From: Azospirillum ramasamyi
Lineage (GTDB): Bacteria > Pseudomonadota > Alphaproteobacteria > Azospirillales > Azospirillaceae
Assembly (NCBI RefSeq): GCF_003233655.1
Contig: NZ_CP029832.1
Location: 372,001-436,000, forward strand
Direction: 5' to 3'
Length of the DNA: 64,000 nt
Under the pieces are notes generated by a model. That model saw only the letters and a program-made list of their open reading frames with translations, made no database searches and had not been told where the DNA came from. Within the stretch, counting starts at the first letter, position 1. Every line of letters starts with the position of its first letter. Position numbers and translations under genes: made by a program. Shown piece after piece: positions 24,492-32,261 of this stretch.

Positions 24492-25646
24492 ATGCCGGCC
24501 CATCAGGCATGCCTGAACATCGACGAGCTGCGCCAGCGCGCCCGCCGCTTCCTGCCGCGCGGCCTGTTCGAATACATCGACCGCGGCACCGAGGATGAAT
24601 CGGCCCTGCGCCGCCTGCGCGACAGCTTCGAGCAGGCCGAACTGACGCCGCGGGTGCTGGTCGATTGCAACGGACGCCACACCGGCGTGACGCTGTTCGG
24701 CCGCGACCGCCCGCTGCCCTTCGTCATCGCGCCCACCGCCGCCGCCGGTCTGGTGCGCTACGACGGCGAGGTGCTGCTGGCCCGGGCCGCGAGGGCGGCC
24801 GGCATCCCCTTCTGCGTCTCGACCCAGTCGATCACCAGCATCGAAGCCATCGCGGAGTCCGGGGCCGAGCTGTGGTTCCAGCTTTATGTCTGGCGCGACC
24901 GCAGCCTGACCCATGCCCTGCTGGACCGCGTCGCCGCCTGCGGCGTGGACACGCTGATCCTGACGGTGGACACCGCGGTTTCGCCGAAACGCGAGTATAA
25001 CCGACACAACGGCTTCAACGTGCCGGTGACGCCGTCGCTGCGAGGCGCCCTGGACGTGGCGCGCCGCCCGGCCTGGGCGGCCGGCGTGCTGCTGCGCCTG
25101 CTGGCCGACGGCGGCTGGCCGGGATACGCCCATTATCCGCCGCAGTTCCGCACGCGCATCACCGACGCCGCCGCTCACGACCCGATCCGGCTGTGCGACC
25201 GGGTGAGCTGGGACGACGTGGCGGAGCTGCGGCGGCGCTGGGCCGGGCGGATCATCCTCAAGGGCCTGCTGGCGCCGGAGGATGCGCTGCGCGCCTCGGA
25301 GGCCGGAGTGGAGGCCATCGTGGTGTCCAACCATGGCGGACGCAACCTGGACAGCGCGCCCTCGCCGCTGACGGTGTTGCCGCGGATCATGGACGCGGTC
25401 GGCGGCCGGATGACGGTGCTGGCCGACAGCGGCGTGCGGCGCGGCAGCGACGCCGCGAAACTGCTGGCGGCAGGCGCCGCGGCGGTGCTGCTCGGCCGGG
25501 CGCCGCTGTTCGGGCTGGCGGCCGGCGGACAGGCGGGGGCCGAGCACGCGCTGGCGATCCTGCAGGACGAACTCGACCGGAGCTTGGCCCTGCTGGGCTG
25601 CCGGACGGTCGCGGAGCTGCGGGGACTATCCGCTCGGTACCGGTGA
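24492..25646 (+). CDS. FMN-dependent L-2-hydroxyacid oxidase/dehydrogenase (LldD-like)
   Basis: A 384-aa FMN enzyme of the L-lactate dehydrogenase / glycolate oxidase family. Visible motifs are FEYIDRGTEDE at the N-terminus, PFVIAPTAAAGLVRYDGE for FMN binding, WFQLYVWRD, TVDTAVSPKREYN, and the catalytic IVVSNHGGRNLD (His and Arg) followed by LADSGVRRGSDAAKLLAAGAAAVLLGR. It oxidises an L-2-hydroxyacid to the 2-oxoacid. It starts 29 nt after the IclR gene. Together with the D-2-hydroxyacid enzyme at 16783 it gives the block both stereospecific oxidations. Confidence 0.88.
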   Translation: MPAHQACLNIDELRQRARRFLPRGLFEYIDRGTEDESALRRLRDSFEQAELTPRVLVDCNGRHTGVTLFGRDRPLPFVIAPTAAAGLVRYDGEVLLARAARAAGIPFCVSTQSITSIEAIAESGAELWFQLYVWRDRSLTHALLDRVAACGVDTLILTVDTAVSPKREYNRHNGFNVPVTPSLRGALDVARRPAWAAGVLLRLLADGGWPGYAHYPPQFRTRITDAAAHDPIRLCDRVSWDDVAELRRRWAGRIILKGLLAPEDALRASEAGVEAIVVSNHGGRNLDSAPSPLTVLPRIMDAVGGRMTVLADSGVRRGSDAAKLLAAGAAAVLLGRAPLFGLAAGGQAGAEHALAILQDELDRSLALLGCRTVAELRGLSARYR

Positions 25647-25679
25647 GGGAGGCGCGGCCGCCCTTCGACGGAAATCCGG

Positions 25680-25726
25680 CATGTGCATCCCCCTCCCCCG
25701 GCCCTCTCCCTGGGGTGAGGGGGAGA
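25680..25726. repeat. Dispersed CCCTCTCCC-type palindrome, copy 2
   Basis: A C-rich half (CCCCCTCCCCCGGCCCTCTCCC) and a G-rich half (GGTGAGGGGGAG) form a large imperfect hairpin in the gap between the FMN oxidase and the SDR gene. It belongs to the family of extragenic palindromes also seen near 19.4, 29.5, 56.3 and 62.3 kb. Confidence 0.65.
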
Positions 25727-25795
25727 TCTTTCCGAAGCTATGATACTGTGGCGCATCAATCGGATGCCGCCAACGTCATGAGGAAAGATCGCACA

Positions 25796-26569
25796 ATGTC
25801 GAACATCGCCCCGAAGATCGCTCTCGTCACGGGCGCCACGTCCGGATTCGGCGATGCCATCGCCCGGCGGCTGGTGGCCGAGGGCTGGCGGATCGTCGCC
25901 ACCGGCCGGCGGCAGGACCGGCTGGAGGCCCTGGTCGAGGCGCTGGGCGGGCCGGCGGTGGTCCATCCGCTGTGCTTCGACATCCGCGACGAGGAGGCGA
26001 CGCGCGCCGCCCTGGCCTCCCTGCCGGCGGAATTCGCCGATATCTCCGTCCTGGTCAACAACGCCGGGCTGGCGCTGGGCACCGGGGCCGCGCAGGACTG
26101 CGACCTGGAACAGTGGCGCACCATGATCGACACCAACGTCACCGGGCTGGTGACCATCACCCGGCTGCTGCTGGACCGGCTGATCGCGCGGCGCGGGCTG
26201 ATCGTCAATCTCGCCTCCGCCGCCTCCAACTGGCCCTATCCGGGCAGCAACGTCTATGGCGGCACCAAGGCCTTCGTGAGGCAGTTCTCGCTCGGCCTGC
26301 GCAGCGACCTATCGGCGCAGGGCGTGCGGGTGACCTCCATCGAGCCGGGACTGGCGGAAAGCGAATTCACCCTGGTCCGCACCGGCGGCGACAAGGCGGC
26401 CTACGACGCGCTCTATGCCGGCGCCCATCCGCTGCAGCCGGAGGACATCGCCGAGACGGTGCGCTGGGTGGTGTCCCAGCCCCCGCACGTCAACATCAAC
26501 AGCGTGGAGATCATGCCGGTCAGCCAGTCCTGGGCGCCGTTCAGAATCCACCGCGAAACGCCGGCCTGA
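25796..26569 (+). CDS. SDR-family 3-hydroxyacid dehydrogenase (YdfG-like)
   Basis: A 257-aa short-chain dehydrogenase. The cofactor motif is LVTGATSGFGDAIARRL, with ATGRRQDRL suggesting NADP preference. NNAGLALG, the catalytic Ser in NLASAASNWPYPGSNVYGGTKAFVRQF and the Tyr-x3-Lys (YGGTK) are intact. The C-terminal VSQPPHVNINSVEIMPVSQ is characteristic of the YdfG group, which oxidises L-allo-threonine, serine and 3-hydroxyacids. AGGAAAG precedes the ATG. A dispersed palindrome separates it from the FMN oxidase, so it may be transcribed on its own or as the last gene of the block. Confidence 0.9.
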   Translation: MSNIAPKIALVTGATSGFGDAIARRLVAEGWRIVATGRRQDRLEALVEALGGPAVVHPLCFDIRDEEATRAALASLPAEFADISVLVNNAGLALGTGAAQDCDLEQWRTMIDTNVTGLVTITRLLLDRLIARRGLIVNLASAASNWPYPGSNVYGGTKAFVRQFSLGLRSDLSAQGVRVTSIEPGLAESEFTLVRTGGDKAAYDALYAGAHPLQPEDIAETVRWVVSQPPHVNINSVEIMPVSQSWAPFRIHRETPA

Positions 26570-26622
26570 CGAACCGTCACCGTCCGGCGGACTGCGGGGC
26601 CGCAGCCGCGGCCCTTACCGTC

Positions 26623-26646
26623 GAGCGTAAGCCGGAACTTACGCTC
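26623..26646. terminator. Hairpin between convergent SDR and permease genes
   Basis: GAGCGTAAG (26623-26631) and CTTACGCTC (26638-26646) form a perfect 9-bp stem around CCGGAA. It lies between two convergent genes and can serve both directions, although neither side has a strong T-run. A similar GAGCGTAAAG hairpin with the same GC-rich neighbour occurs at 16425-16458. Confidence 0.6.
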
Positions 26647-26668
26647 GGCGGTATCACTCCAGGCGGTA

Positions 26669-27469
26669 TCAGTCGCGGCCCTTGCCGACCAGCAGCCGTT
26701 CCAGCCCATAGACGCGGTCGAGCACCAGCATGGCGGCGACCGTCACGAAGATCAGCGCCGCCGACACCGCGGCAACCAGCGGATCGATGTTGTCCTGGAT
26801 GTAGAGGAACAGGCGCACCGGCAGGGTCGTCGTCTCCGGCGAGGCGATGAAGACGGTCATCGTCACCTCGTCGAAGCTGTTGATGAAGGCCAGAACCCAG
26901 CCGCTGGCGACACCCGGCAGGATCAGCGGCAGGGTAACGCGGCGGAAGCAGGTCCAGGAGGAGGCGCCGAGCGAGGACGCGGCATTCTCCACCGCGCGGT
27001 CCATGCCGGTGGACGCCGCCAGGATCAGGCGCAGCGCGAAGGGCAGGATGATGATGACGTGGCTCAGAACCAGCCCGGTGAAGGTGCCGCCCAGCCCGAT
27101 CAGGGTGAAGAAGCGCAGGAAGGCGATGCCGAGAACGATGTGCGGCACCATCAGCGGCGACATGAACAGCGCCTGGATCGCCTCGCGCCCGAAGAACTGA
27201 TAGCGCGCGATGGCGAGCGACGCCGGCACCGCGATCAGGATCGCCAGGGTGGAGGACACCACGCCCAGCAGCAGGCTGTCCTTGAAGGCGCGGATGAATT
27301 CCGGGTTGTCGCCGATGGCGCGGAACCAGCGCAGAGACAGGCCGTCCGTCGGCAGCGACAGGTAGCCCTGCGAGGTGAAGGCCACCGCGCAGACGATCAG
27401 GATCGGCGCCAGCAGGAAGCCCAGGAACAGGAAGTGGAAGATCAGCGCGATCGGGCCGTTGCGGTTCAT
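26669..27469 (-). CDS. ABC transporter permease (PotC-like)
   Basis: A 266-aa inner-membrane permease with six predicted segments. The EAA loop reads NAASSLGASSWTCFRRVTLPLILPG and ends in the typical SFDEVTMTVFIASPETTTLP region of PotC/PotI proteins. Its ATG overlaps the stop of the PotB-like permease by 4 nt. It is the last gene of a four-gene minus-strand transporter operon (binding protein, ATPase, two permeases). Confidence 0.92.
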   Translation of the reverse strand: MNRNGPIALIFHFLFLGFLLAPILIVCAVAFTSQGYLSLPTDGLSLRWFRAIGDNPEFIRAFKDSLLLGVVSSTLAILIAVPASLAIARYQFFGREAIQALFMSPLMVPHIVLGIAFLRFFTLIGLGGTFTGLVLSHVIIILPFALRLILAASTGMDRAVENAASSLGASSWTCFRRVTLPLILPGVASGWVLAFINSFDEVTMTVFIASPETTTLPVRLFLYIQDNIDPLVAAVSAALIFVTVAAMLVLDRVYGLERLLVGKGRD

Positions 27470-28404
27470 TCGAACACCTGTTTGTAGCGACGTTCGACCA
27501 GCCGGTTGCAGCCGACGATGATGACGACGTTGGCGACCAGCAGCAGCACCGCCACGGTGGCGCCCAGCGGCCAGTTCAGCGTGTTCAGGAATTCGTCATA
27601 GGCGAGAGTCGCCGCCACCTTCAGCCGCCGTCCGCCGATGATCGCCGGGGTGGCGAAGGCGCTGGCCGCCAGCGCGAAGACGATGATGGAGCCCGACAGG
27701 ATGCCCGGCACGATCTGCGGCAGCACCACCCGGCGCATCACCGTCAGCGGCCCGGCGCCGAGCGACAGCGCCGCATTCTCCACCTGCGGGTCGAGCCGCT
27801 GGAGCGAGGCCCAGACCGACAGCACCATGAAGGGCACCAGCACATGGGTCAGCGCGATGATGACGCCGGTTTCGGTGTACATGAACTCGATCGGCGTCGA
27901 GATCAGCCCGACCGCCATCAGACCCTGGTTGACGAGGCCGGTGGAGCCGAACAGCAGCGCCCAGCCCAGCGTGCGCGACACCACCGAGATCAGCAGCGGC
28001 CCCAGCACGATCAGCAGGCAAAGCCCGCGCCACGGCGATTTCATCCGGCGCAGGATGTAGGCCTCCGGCGCGCCGAACACCGCGCAGAGAATCGTCACGA
28101 AGGCGGCGATGCGGAAGGTGCGCAGGAAGACTTCGTGGAAGTAGTCGTCGGCGATGATTTCGGCGTAGTTGCCGAGCTGCCAGACATTCTCGATGCCGCC
28201 ATAGAAACTGAAGCTGTTCAGCGACAGCAGGAAGGTCATCACCAGCGGCACCAGCAGCAGCACCGCGAACAATGCCAGCCCCGGCGCGCTCAGCAGATAG
28301 GGCGCCCAGGGCAGGCGGCGCGGACGGCGCGGCGGGGGGGCATGGGCCGAGGGGTTAGCGGCGGACGCCTGCGCTTGGGTATCGGTGGAGGCCGTCATGC
28401 TCAT
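27466..28404 (-). CDS. ABC transporter permease (PotB-like)
   Basis: A 312-aa inner-membrane permease preceded by a proline-rich cytoplasmic N-terminus (HAPPPRRPRRLPWAPYLL). The EAA loop is NAALSLGAGPLTVMRRVVLPQIVPG. The ATG at 28404 overlaps the ATPase stop by 4 nt (ATGA), which decides the start over an upstream extension. It partners the PotC-like protein to form the pore. Confidence 0.92.
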   Translation of the reverse strand: MSMTASTDTQAQASAANPSAHAPPPRRPRRLPWAPYLLSAPGLALFAVLLLVPLVMTFLLSLNSFSFYGGIENVWQLGNYAEIIADDYFHEVFLRTFRIAAFVTILCAVFGAPEAYILRRMKSPWRGLCLLIVLGPLLISVVSRTLGWALLFGSTGLVNQGLMAVGLISTPIEFMYTETGVIIALTHVLVPFMVLSVWASLQRLDPQVENAALSLGAGPLTVMRRVVLPQIVPGILSGSIIVFALAASAFATPAIIGGRRLKVAATLAYDEFLNTLNWPLGATVAVLLLVANVVIIVGCNRLVERRYKQVFE

Positions 28405-29474
28405 GCCGCCTCCCGGGCGGACGCATCCGCTTCCGGATCGGCGGGCATCACCGCCATGTCCTGCGCGCGCCATCCGATCATCACCCGCTCGCGCTCCGCC
28501 GGCAGGGTCGAACCGTCATGCTGGCGGATGACCATCACGCGGCCGGCGGCGGTCTCGATCTCGAACAGCCACTGGGTGCCCTGGAAGACGCGGGCCAGCA
28601 CGGTGCCGCTCAGGCCGCCGGCATCGACGAAGCCGATCTTCTCCGGCCGGACGGCCAGCGCGCCCGGTCCCGCCGGCACCGGCTGCGACACCGGCCAGAC
28701 GCTGTCGGCCACGGTGATGACGGTCCCGCCGGCGCCGCTTGCGACCATGCCCGGCAGCAGGTTGGTGCGGCCGAGGAAGTTGGCGACGAAGGCGTTGGCC
28801 GGATGGTCGTAGGCCTCCTGCGGGGTGGCGACCTGCTGGATGCGGCCCTTGTTCATCACAACCACGCGGTCGGACAGCGCCATCGCCTCCGACTGGTCGT
28901 GGGTGACGAGAATCATGGTGGTGCCGACGGTGCGCTGGATGCGGCGCAGCTCGATCTGCATCTCCTCGCGCATCTTGGCGTCGAGGTTGGACAGCGGCTC
29001 GTCGAGAAGCAGAAGGCTCGGCTTGATGACCAGCGCGCGGGCCAGGGCCACGCGCTGCTGCTGGCCGCCGGACATGCGGCGGGGGTGACGGTCGCCATAC
29101 TGTTCCAGACCGACAAGCTTCAGCGCATCGGCCACCATGCGGTCGCGGTCGGCGCGGTTGACCTTGCGCATCTCAAGACCGAAGGCGACGTTCTCCGCCG
29201 CCGTCATGTGCGGGAAGAGGGCGTAGCTCTGGAAGACGATGCCCAGCCCGCGCTCGTTCGGCTTCTTCGCCAGCAGATCCTGGCCGTCCAGCATCACCCG
29301 CCCGCCGTCGGCGTCGAGGAAGCCGGCGATCATCTGCAAGGTGGTGGTCTTGCCGCAGCCCGACGGCCCCAGCAGCGAAATCAGCTCGCCCTTCTCGACG
29401 GTCAGCGAGACGCGATCGACCGCCGTCCAATTGGCGAAGCGCTTGGTCAGTTGGTCGAGAACCAGATAAGTCAT
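28401..29474 (-). CDS. ABC transporter ATP-binding protein (PotA/PotG-like)
   Basis: A 357-aa ATPase with Walker A GPSGCGKTT, Q-loop IVFQSYALFPHMTAAEN, signature MSGGQQQRVALARA, Walker B LLLLDEPLSNLDAK and switch His THDQSEAM, followed by a TOBE domain. The ATG at 29474 is taken because upstream sequence is a dispersed palindrome that reads as Pro/Gly-rich nonsense. It energises import by the permease pair downstream. Confidence 0.93.
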   Translation of the reverse strand: MTYLVLDQLTKRFANWTAVDRVSLTVEKGELISLLGPSGCGKTTTLQMIAGFLDADGGRVMLDGQDLLAKKPNERGLGIVFQSYALFPHMTAAENVAFGLEMRKVNRADRDRMVADALKLVGLEQYGDRHPRRMSGGQQQRVALARALVIKPSLLLLDEPLSNLDAKMREEMQIELRRIQRTVGTTMILVTHDQSEAMALSDRVVVMNKGRIQQVATPQEAYDHPANAFVANFLGRTNLLPGMVASGAGGTVITVADSVWPVSQPVPAGPGALAVRPEKIGFVDAGGLSGTVLARVFQGTQWLFEIETAAGRVMVIRQHDGSTLPAERERVMIGWRAQDMAVMPADPEADASAREAA

Positions 29475-29477
29475 GCC

Positions 29478-29657
29478 GTCGTCTCCCTCTCCCTTGCTGC
29501 CCTCTCCCGTCCCGGGAGAGGGAGGGGACCCACGAAGTGGGGAGGGTGGGGGTGATCCAAGGAACCGGAAGCGCATGGCTCCGTGCCTGACCCCTCACCC
29601 CTCCCACCGCTTCGCGGCGGGCCCCTGCCCTCTCCCGAGGCGGGAGAGGGCGTTTAC
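29478..29657. repeat. Dispersed CCCTCTCCC-type palindromes, copy 3 (two units)
   Basis: Two palindromic units fill the gap between the binding-protein gene and its ATPase: CCCTCTCCCGTCCCGGGAGAGGG near 29501-29524 (given in parts: CCCTCTCCC, GTCCC, GGGAGAGGG) and CCCTCTCCC-GAGGC-GGGAGAGGG near 29630-29653. Between them are shorter C-rich and G-rich tracts. The position after a binding-protein gene, as at 19.4 kb, suggests a role in differential message stability. Confidence 0.75.
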
Positions 29658-29661
29658 CGCA

Positions 29662-30717
29662 TCAGCGCTCGATCTCGCGGGTCCAGCGACGGTTCCACTG
29701 CTCGCGGTTCTGGTTGATGGTGTCCCAGTCCACCACCAGCAGCTTGCCGACCTGTTCCGGGCCATAGGGGATGCCGGCCTGCTTGTCGGCGGGCAGTTCC
29801 ACCGTCTTGTTCACCGGGCCGAAGCCGGCGCTGACGGCCAGCGCGGTCTGCGCCTCGACGTCGAGCATGTGCTGGATGAACTTCTGCGCCTCGGCCGCGT
29901 TCTTGCTGCCGGCGACCTGGCAGGCAGCGGAGCCCAGCACGATGCCGCCTTCCTTCGGATAGACGAAGGTGGCGGGGAAGCCGGTGTCGGCCAGCGCCTT
30001 GGCGCGGCCCGAACCCCAGACGGCGATGACGGCCTGGTTGCTCTGGAACAGCTCGGTCATCTTGCCCGGCGACGGCTCGTAAGCCAGGACGTTCGGGTTG
30101 ATCTTGTCCTTGAATTCCTTGAAGCCCGGCTCGATGTTGGTCTCGCCGCCGCCGTTCAGGCGGGCCATCATCACCAGCGCGTGCAGGCCGTAGCTGTTGT
30201 TGATCGGCGGGACGACCAGCTTCTTCTTGTAGCGCGGATCCTGGATGTCATTCCAGGAGGTCGGGGCCGGGATGTTGTTCTCGTCGAAATACGCCTTGTT
30301 GTAGACGATGCCGGTGCCGACCGCGCCGAAGTTGACGGCCTTGCCCGACGGCATCTTCGCCAGGTCGTAGAGCTGGTCGTAGACCGGCGCCTTCTCCAGG
30401 TCGGCGCAGAAGTTCAGCGCCACCGCCTGATACATCGGGCCGTCGTCGAGGATGACGACGTCGATCTGCTGGTTGCCCTTCTGGGCCTGCAGCTTGGCGA
30501 GGTTGTCGGTGGAGTTGCCAGCGACATACTCGACCTTCACCCCGTTCGCCTTCTCGAAGGCCGGGATGATTTCCTTGCGCATGGTCTGCTCGAAGGACCC
30601 GCCATAGGCGGCGACAAAGAGCGTCTTGTCCTGGGCATGGGCCGTCTGGACCGCGGCCATGCCGCACCACAGGGCCGCCGTCGCCATCAACCCGCACATC
30701 ACGGAGCGCATCGTCAT
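29662..30717 (-). CDS. Polyamine-type ABC transporter substrate-binding protein
   Basis: A 351-aa periplasmic binding protein of the PotD/extracellular family 1 type. A Sec signal peptide (MATAALWCGMAAVQTAHAQ) precedes TLFVAAYGGSFEQTMRKEIIPAFEKANG. Other landmarks are GKAVNFGAVGTGIVYNKAYF and a C-terminal DWDTINQNREQWNRRWTREI. It is the first gene of its operon. Its promoter region carries a copy of the operator-like sequence found in front of the flavoprotein operon, so the LysR regulator next door probably controls it. Confidence 0.9.
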   Translation of the reverse strand: MTMRSVMCGLMATAALWCGMAAVQTAHAQDKTLFVAAYGGSFEQTMRKEIIPAFEKANGVKVEYVAGNSTDNLAKLQAQKGNQQIDVVILDDGPMYQAVALNFCADLEKAPVYDQLYDLAKMPSGKAVNFGAVGTGIVYNKAYFDENNIPAPTSWNDIQDPRYKKKLVVPPINNSYGLHALVMMARLNGGGETNIEPGFKEFKDKINPNVLAYEPSPGKMTELFQSNQAVIAVWGSGRAKALADTGFPATFVYPKEGGIVLGSAACQVAGSKNAAEAQKFIQHMLDVEAQTALAVSAGFGPVNKTVELPADKQAGIPYGPEQVGKLLVVDWDTINQNREQWNRRWTREIER

Positions 30718-30917
30718 TCTCCTCTTAAGCCTTGGTCCCTGTTGATGGTCGCTGTCCGCAGTTCCGGGGGGCATCCGGGCGTGATCTTCGGACCCGCATT
30801 GGAACACGGATCGGGATCGCGGTTTTACCGTCCCTCACCTTGCCGTCGCCGTTGTCGCGGGCTGTTTTTCGGGAAGGTCGCGGTCAGGACGCGGACCAAG
30901 GGTGCTGGTGCGGTCAC

Positions 30918-30964
30918 ATAACCGTCAAATCGAATAACCGCCATCATTCATCCGAAAATGTTAT
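30918..30964 (-). promoter_or_regulatory. LysR-type operator, copy 1 (transporter operon)
   Basis: Read on the minus strand: ATAACATT, then ATGAA at offset 14-18, then GATTTGACGGTTAT ending 200 nt before the binding-protein start. The same elements with identical ungapped spacing occur at 31944-31990. The outer ATAAC and GTTAT are an inverted repeat. It overlaps the stop codon of the lysR gene. TTGAC may double as a -35 box. Confidence 0.65.
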
Positions 30965-31914
30965 AATTCCGCGTTCCGAACGGTTTGAAGGCCGTAGCCG
31001 GCGCCATCCGGTCCGAGGAAGCTGTCGCGGAAGCGCGTCGCCTCCTTGATGAAACCGGCGAGGAAATCCTCCGCGATCATCGACAGCGGCACCTGGGCGG
31101 ATCGCAGGACGGCGATGTCGACGCCGATGCTGGGTTCGAACGGGCGGACGATCAGACCATGCGGGACATAGTCCTGGGCGGTGAAGAGATCGACGATCGA
31201 CACGCCGTAACCGGCCGCCACCATGGCGCAGGCGCTCATGGTCAGCTGGGTTTCCACCCGCATCGCCCGTGACACGTCGTGGTCGGCGAATACGGTGTCG
31301 ATGCGGGAGCGCAGCAGGGCCGGCGGGCCGGTGGAGATGAAGCTCTCCCCCTCGAAATCCTTCGGCGTCAGCACGTCCTTGTCGGCCAGCGGATGGCCGG
31401 GCGGCAGGATGGCGACGGCGGGGATTCCTTGGATCTTCTCGGTGAGCACCGCCGCATGATCGATAGGGGTGTGCGCGAAGCCAAGCTCGCACTGGCCGGT
31501 CGCCACCCAGTCCAGAATGATGGGCGAGTGGCTGCCGCGCAGCGCGATGTCCACCCGCGGCCGTTCGCTGAGGAAGCGCGCGACGTAACGCGGCAGGAAG
31601 CCGACGCCCAGCGCCGGCATCGCCGCCACCCGCAACGCCCCGCTGCGCCGGGCGGTCAGGTCGCGCGCGGTCTGCTCGATCAGTTCCAGCCCGACGAAGG
31701 CGCGGTCGACCACCTGATAGAGCGAGATGGCCTCGCTGGTCGGGGTGATGCGGGGGCCGCGCCGTTCGAACAGGGTCAGCTTCAGTGCGTATTGCAGGTC
31801 GCTGATCAGGCGGCTGACCGCGGGCTGCGAGATGTTCAGCAGTTCCGCCGCCGCGGTTATGCCGCCGGTCAGCATCACCGCGCGGAAGGCTTCGATCTGG
31901 CGCGGATTGATCAT
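30961..31914 (-). CDS. LysR-family transcriptional regulator
   Basis: A 317-aa LysR regulator. The winged helix-turn-helix is INPRQIEAFRAVMLTGGITAAAELLNISQPAVSRLISDLQ, and the effector domain follows from about residue 90 (LRVAAMPALGVGFLPRYVARFL). The closest familiar type is the NocR/OccR opine and polyamine-catabolism group, judged from the opening sequence only. It lies between the two operons whose promoters share an operator-like sequence, one on each side. The ATG at 31914 is chosen because the conserved HTH begins there. Confidence 0.9.
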   Translation of the reverse strand: MINPRQIEAFRAVMLTGGITAAAELLNISQPAVSRLISDLQYALKLTLFERRGPRITPTSEAISLYQVVDRAFVGLELIEQTARDLTARRSGALRVAAMPALGVGFLPRYVARFLSERPRVDIALRGSHSPIILDWVATGQCELGFAHTPIDHAAVLTEKIQGIPAVAILPPGHPLADKDVLTPKDFEGESFISTGPPALLRSRIDTVFADHDVSRAMRVETQLTMSACAMVAAGYGVSIVDLFTAQDYVPHGLIVRPFEPSIGVDIAVLRSAQVPLSMIAEDFLAGFIKEATRFRDSFLGPDGAGYGLQTVRNAEL

Positions 31915-31943
31915 GGCGCCCGCCCTTTCCCGCAAACCAGATC

Positions 31944-31990
31944 ATAACATTCGATCATGAAACACCCCTTCGATCTGATTTGACAGTTAT
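31944..31990 (+). promoter_or_regulatory. LysR-type operator, copy 2 (flavoprotein operon)
   Basis: ATAACATT, ATGAA at offset 14-18 and GATTTGACAGTTAT occur with the same ungapped spacing as in the minus-strand copy at 30918-30964. This copy sits between the divergent lysR gene (30 nt from its start) and the first flavoprotein gene (about 270 nt away). It is a likely autoregulatory and activating site for the LysR protein. The remaining 260 bp of this 338-bp gap show no gene. Confidence 0.65.
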
Positions 31991-32261
31991 AAGTTGGCTG
32001 CCGATGCTGTCGCAAGGATCGAGGAGCGGCCACGCGTCGCCGGGAAACATCCCGCGGCGCCCTGCCAAAGAAAACCCTGCAGTTCGCAATCCATCCATGT
32101 GAAACACCGGCACCTTCGGTGTTTTTACAAGGATACGCGCTGCAACGCGAAGTAATCGGCACCGCATGCGAGTGCCGGGCACGGCGATGCGCGCCACACG
32201 ATAACGGCGGCGGCCGGTACGCACGGGAAACGGTGCGGCAGCGGCGGCGGGAGTGGAGACG

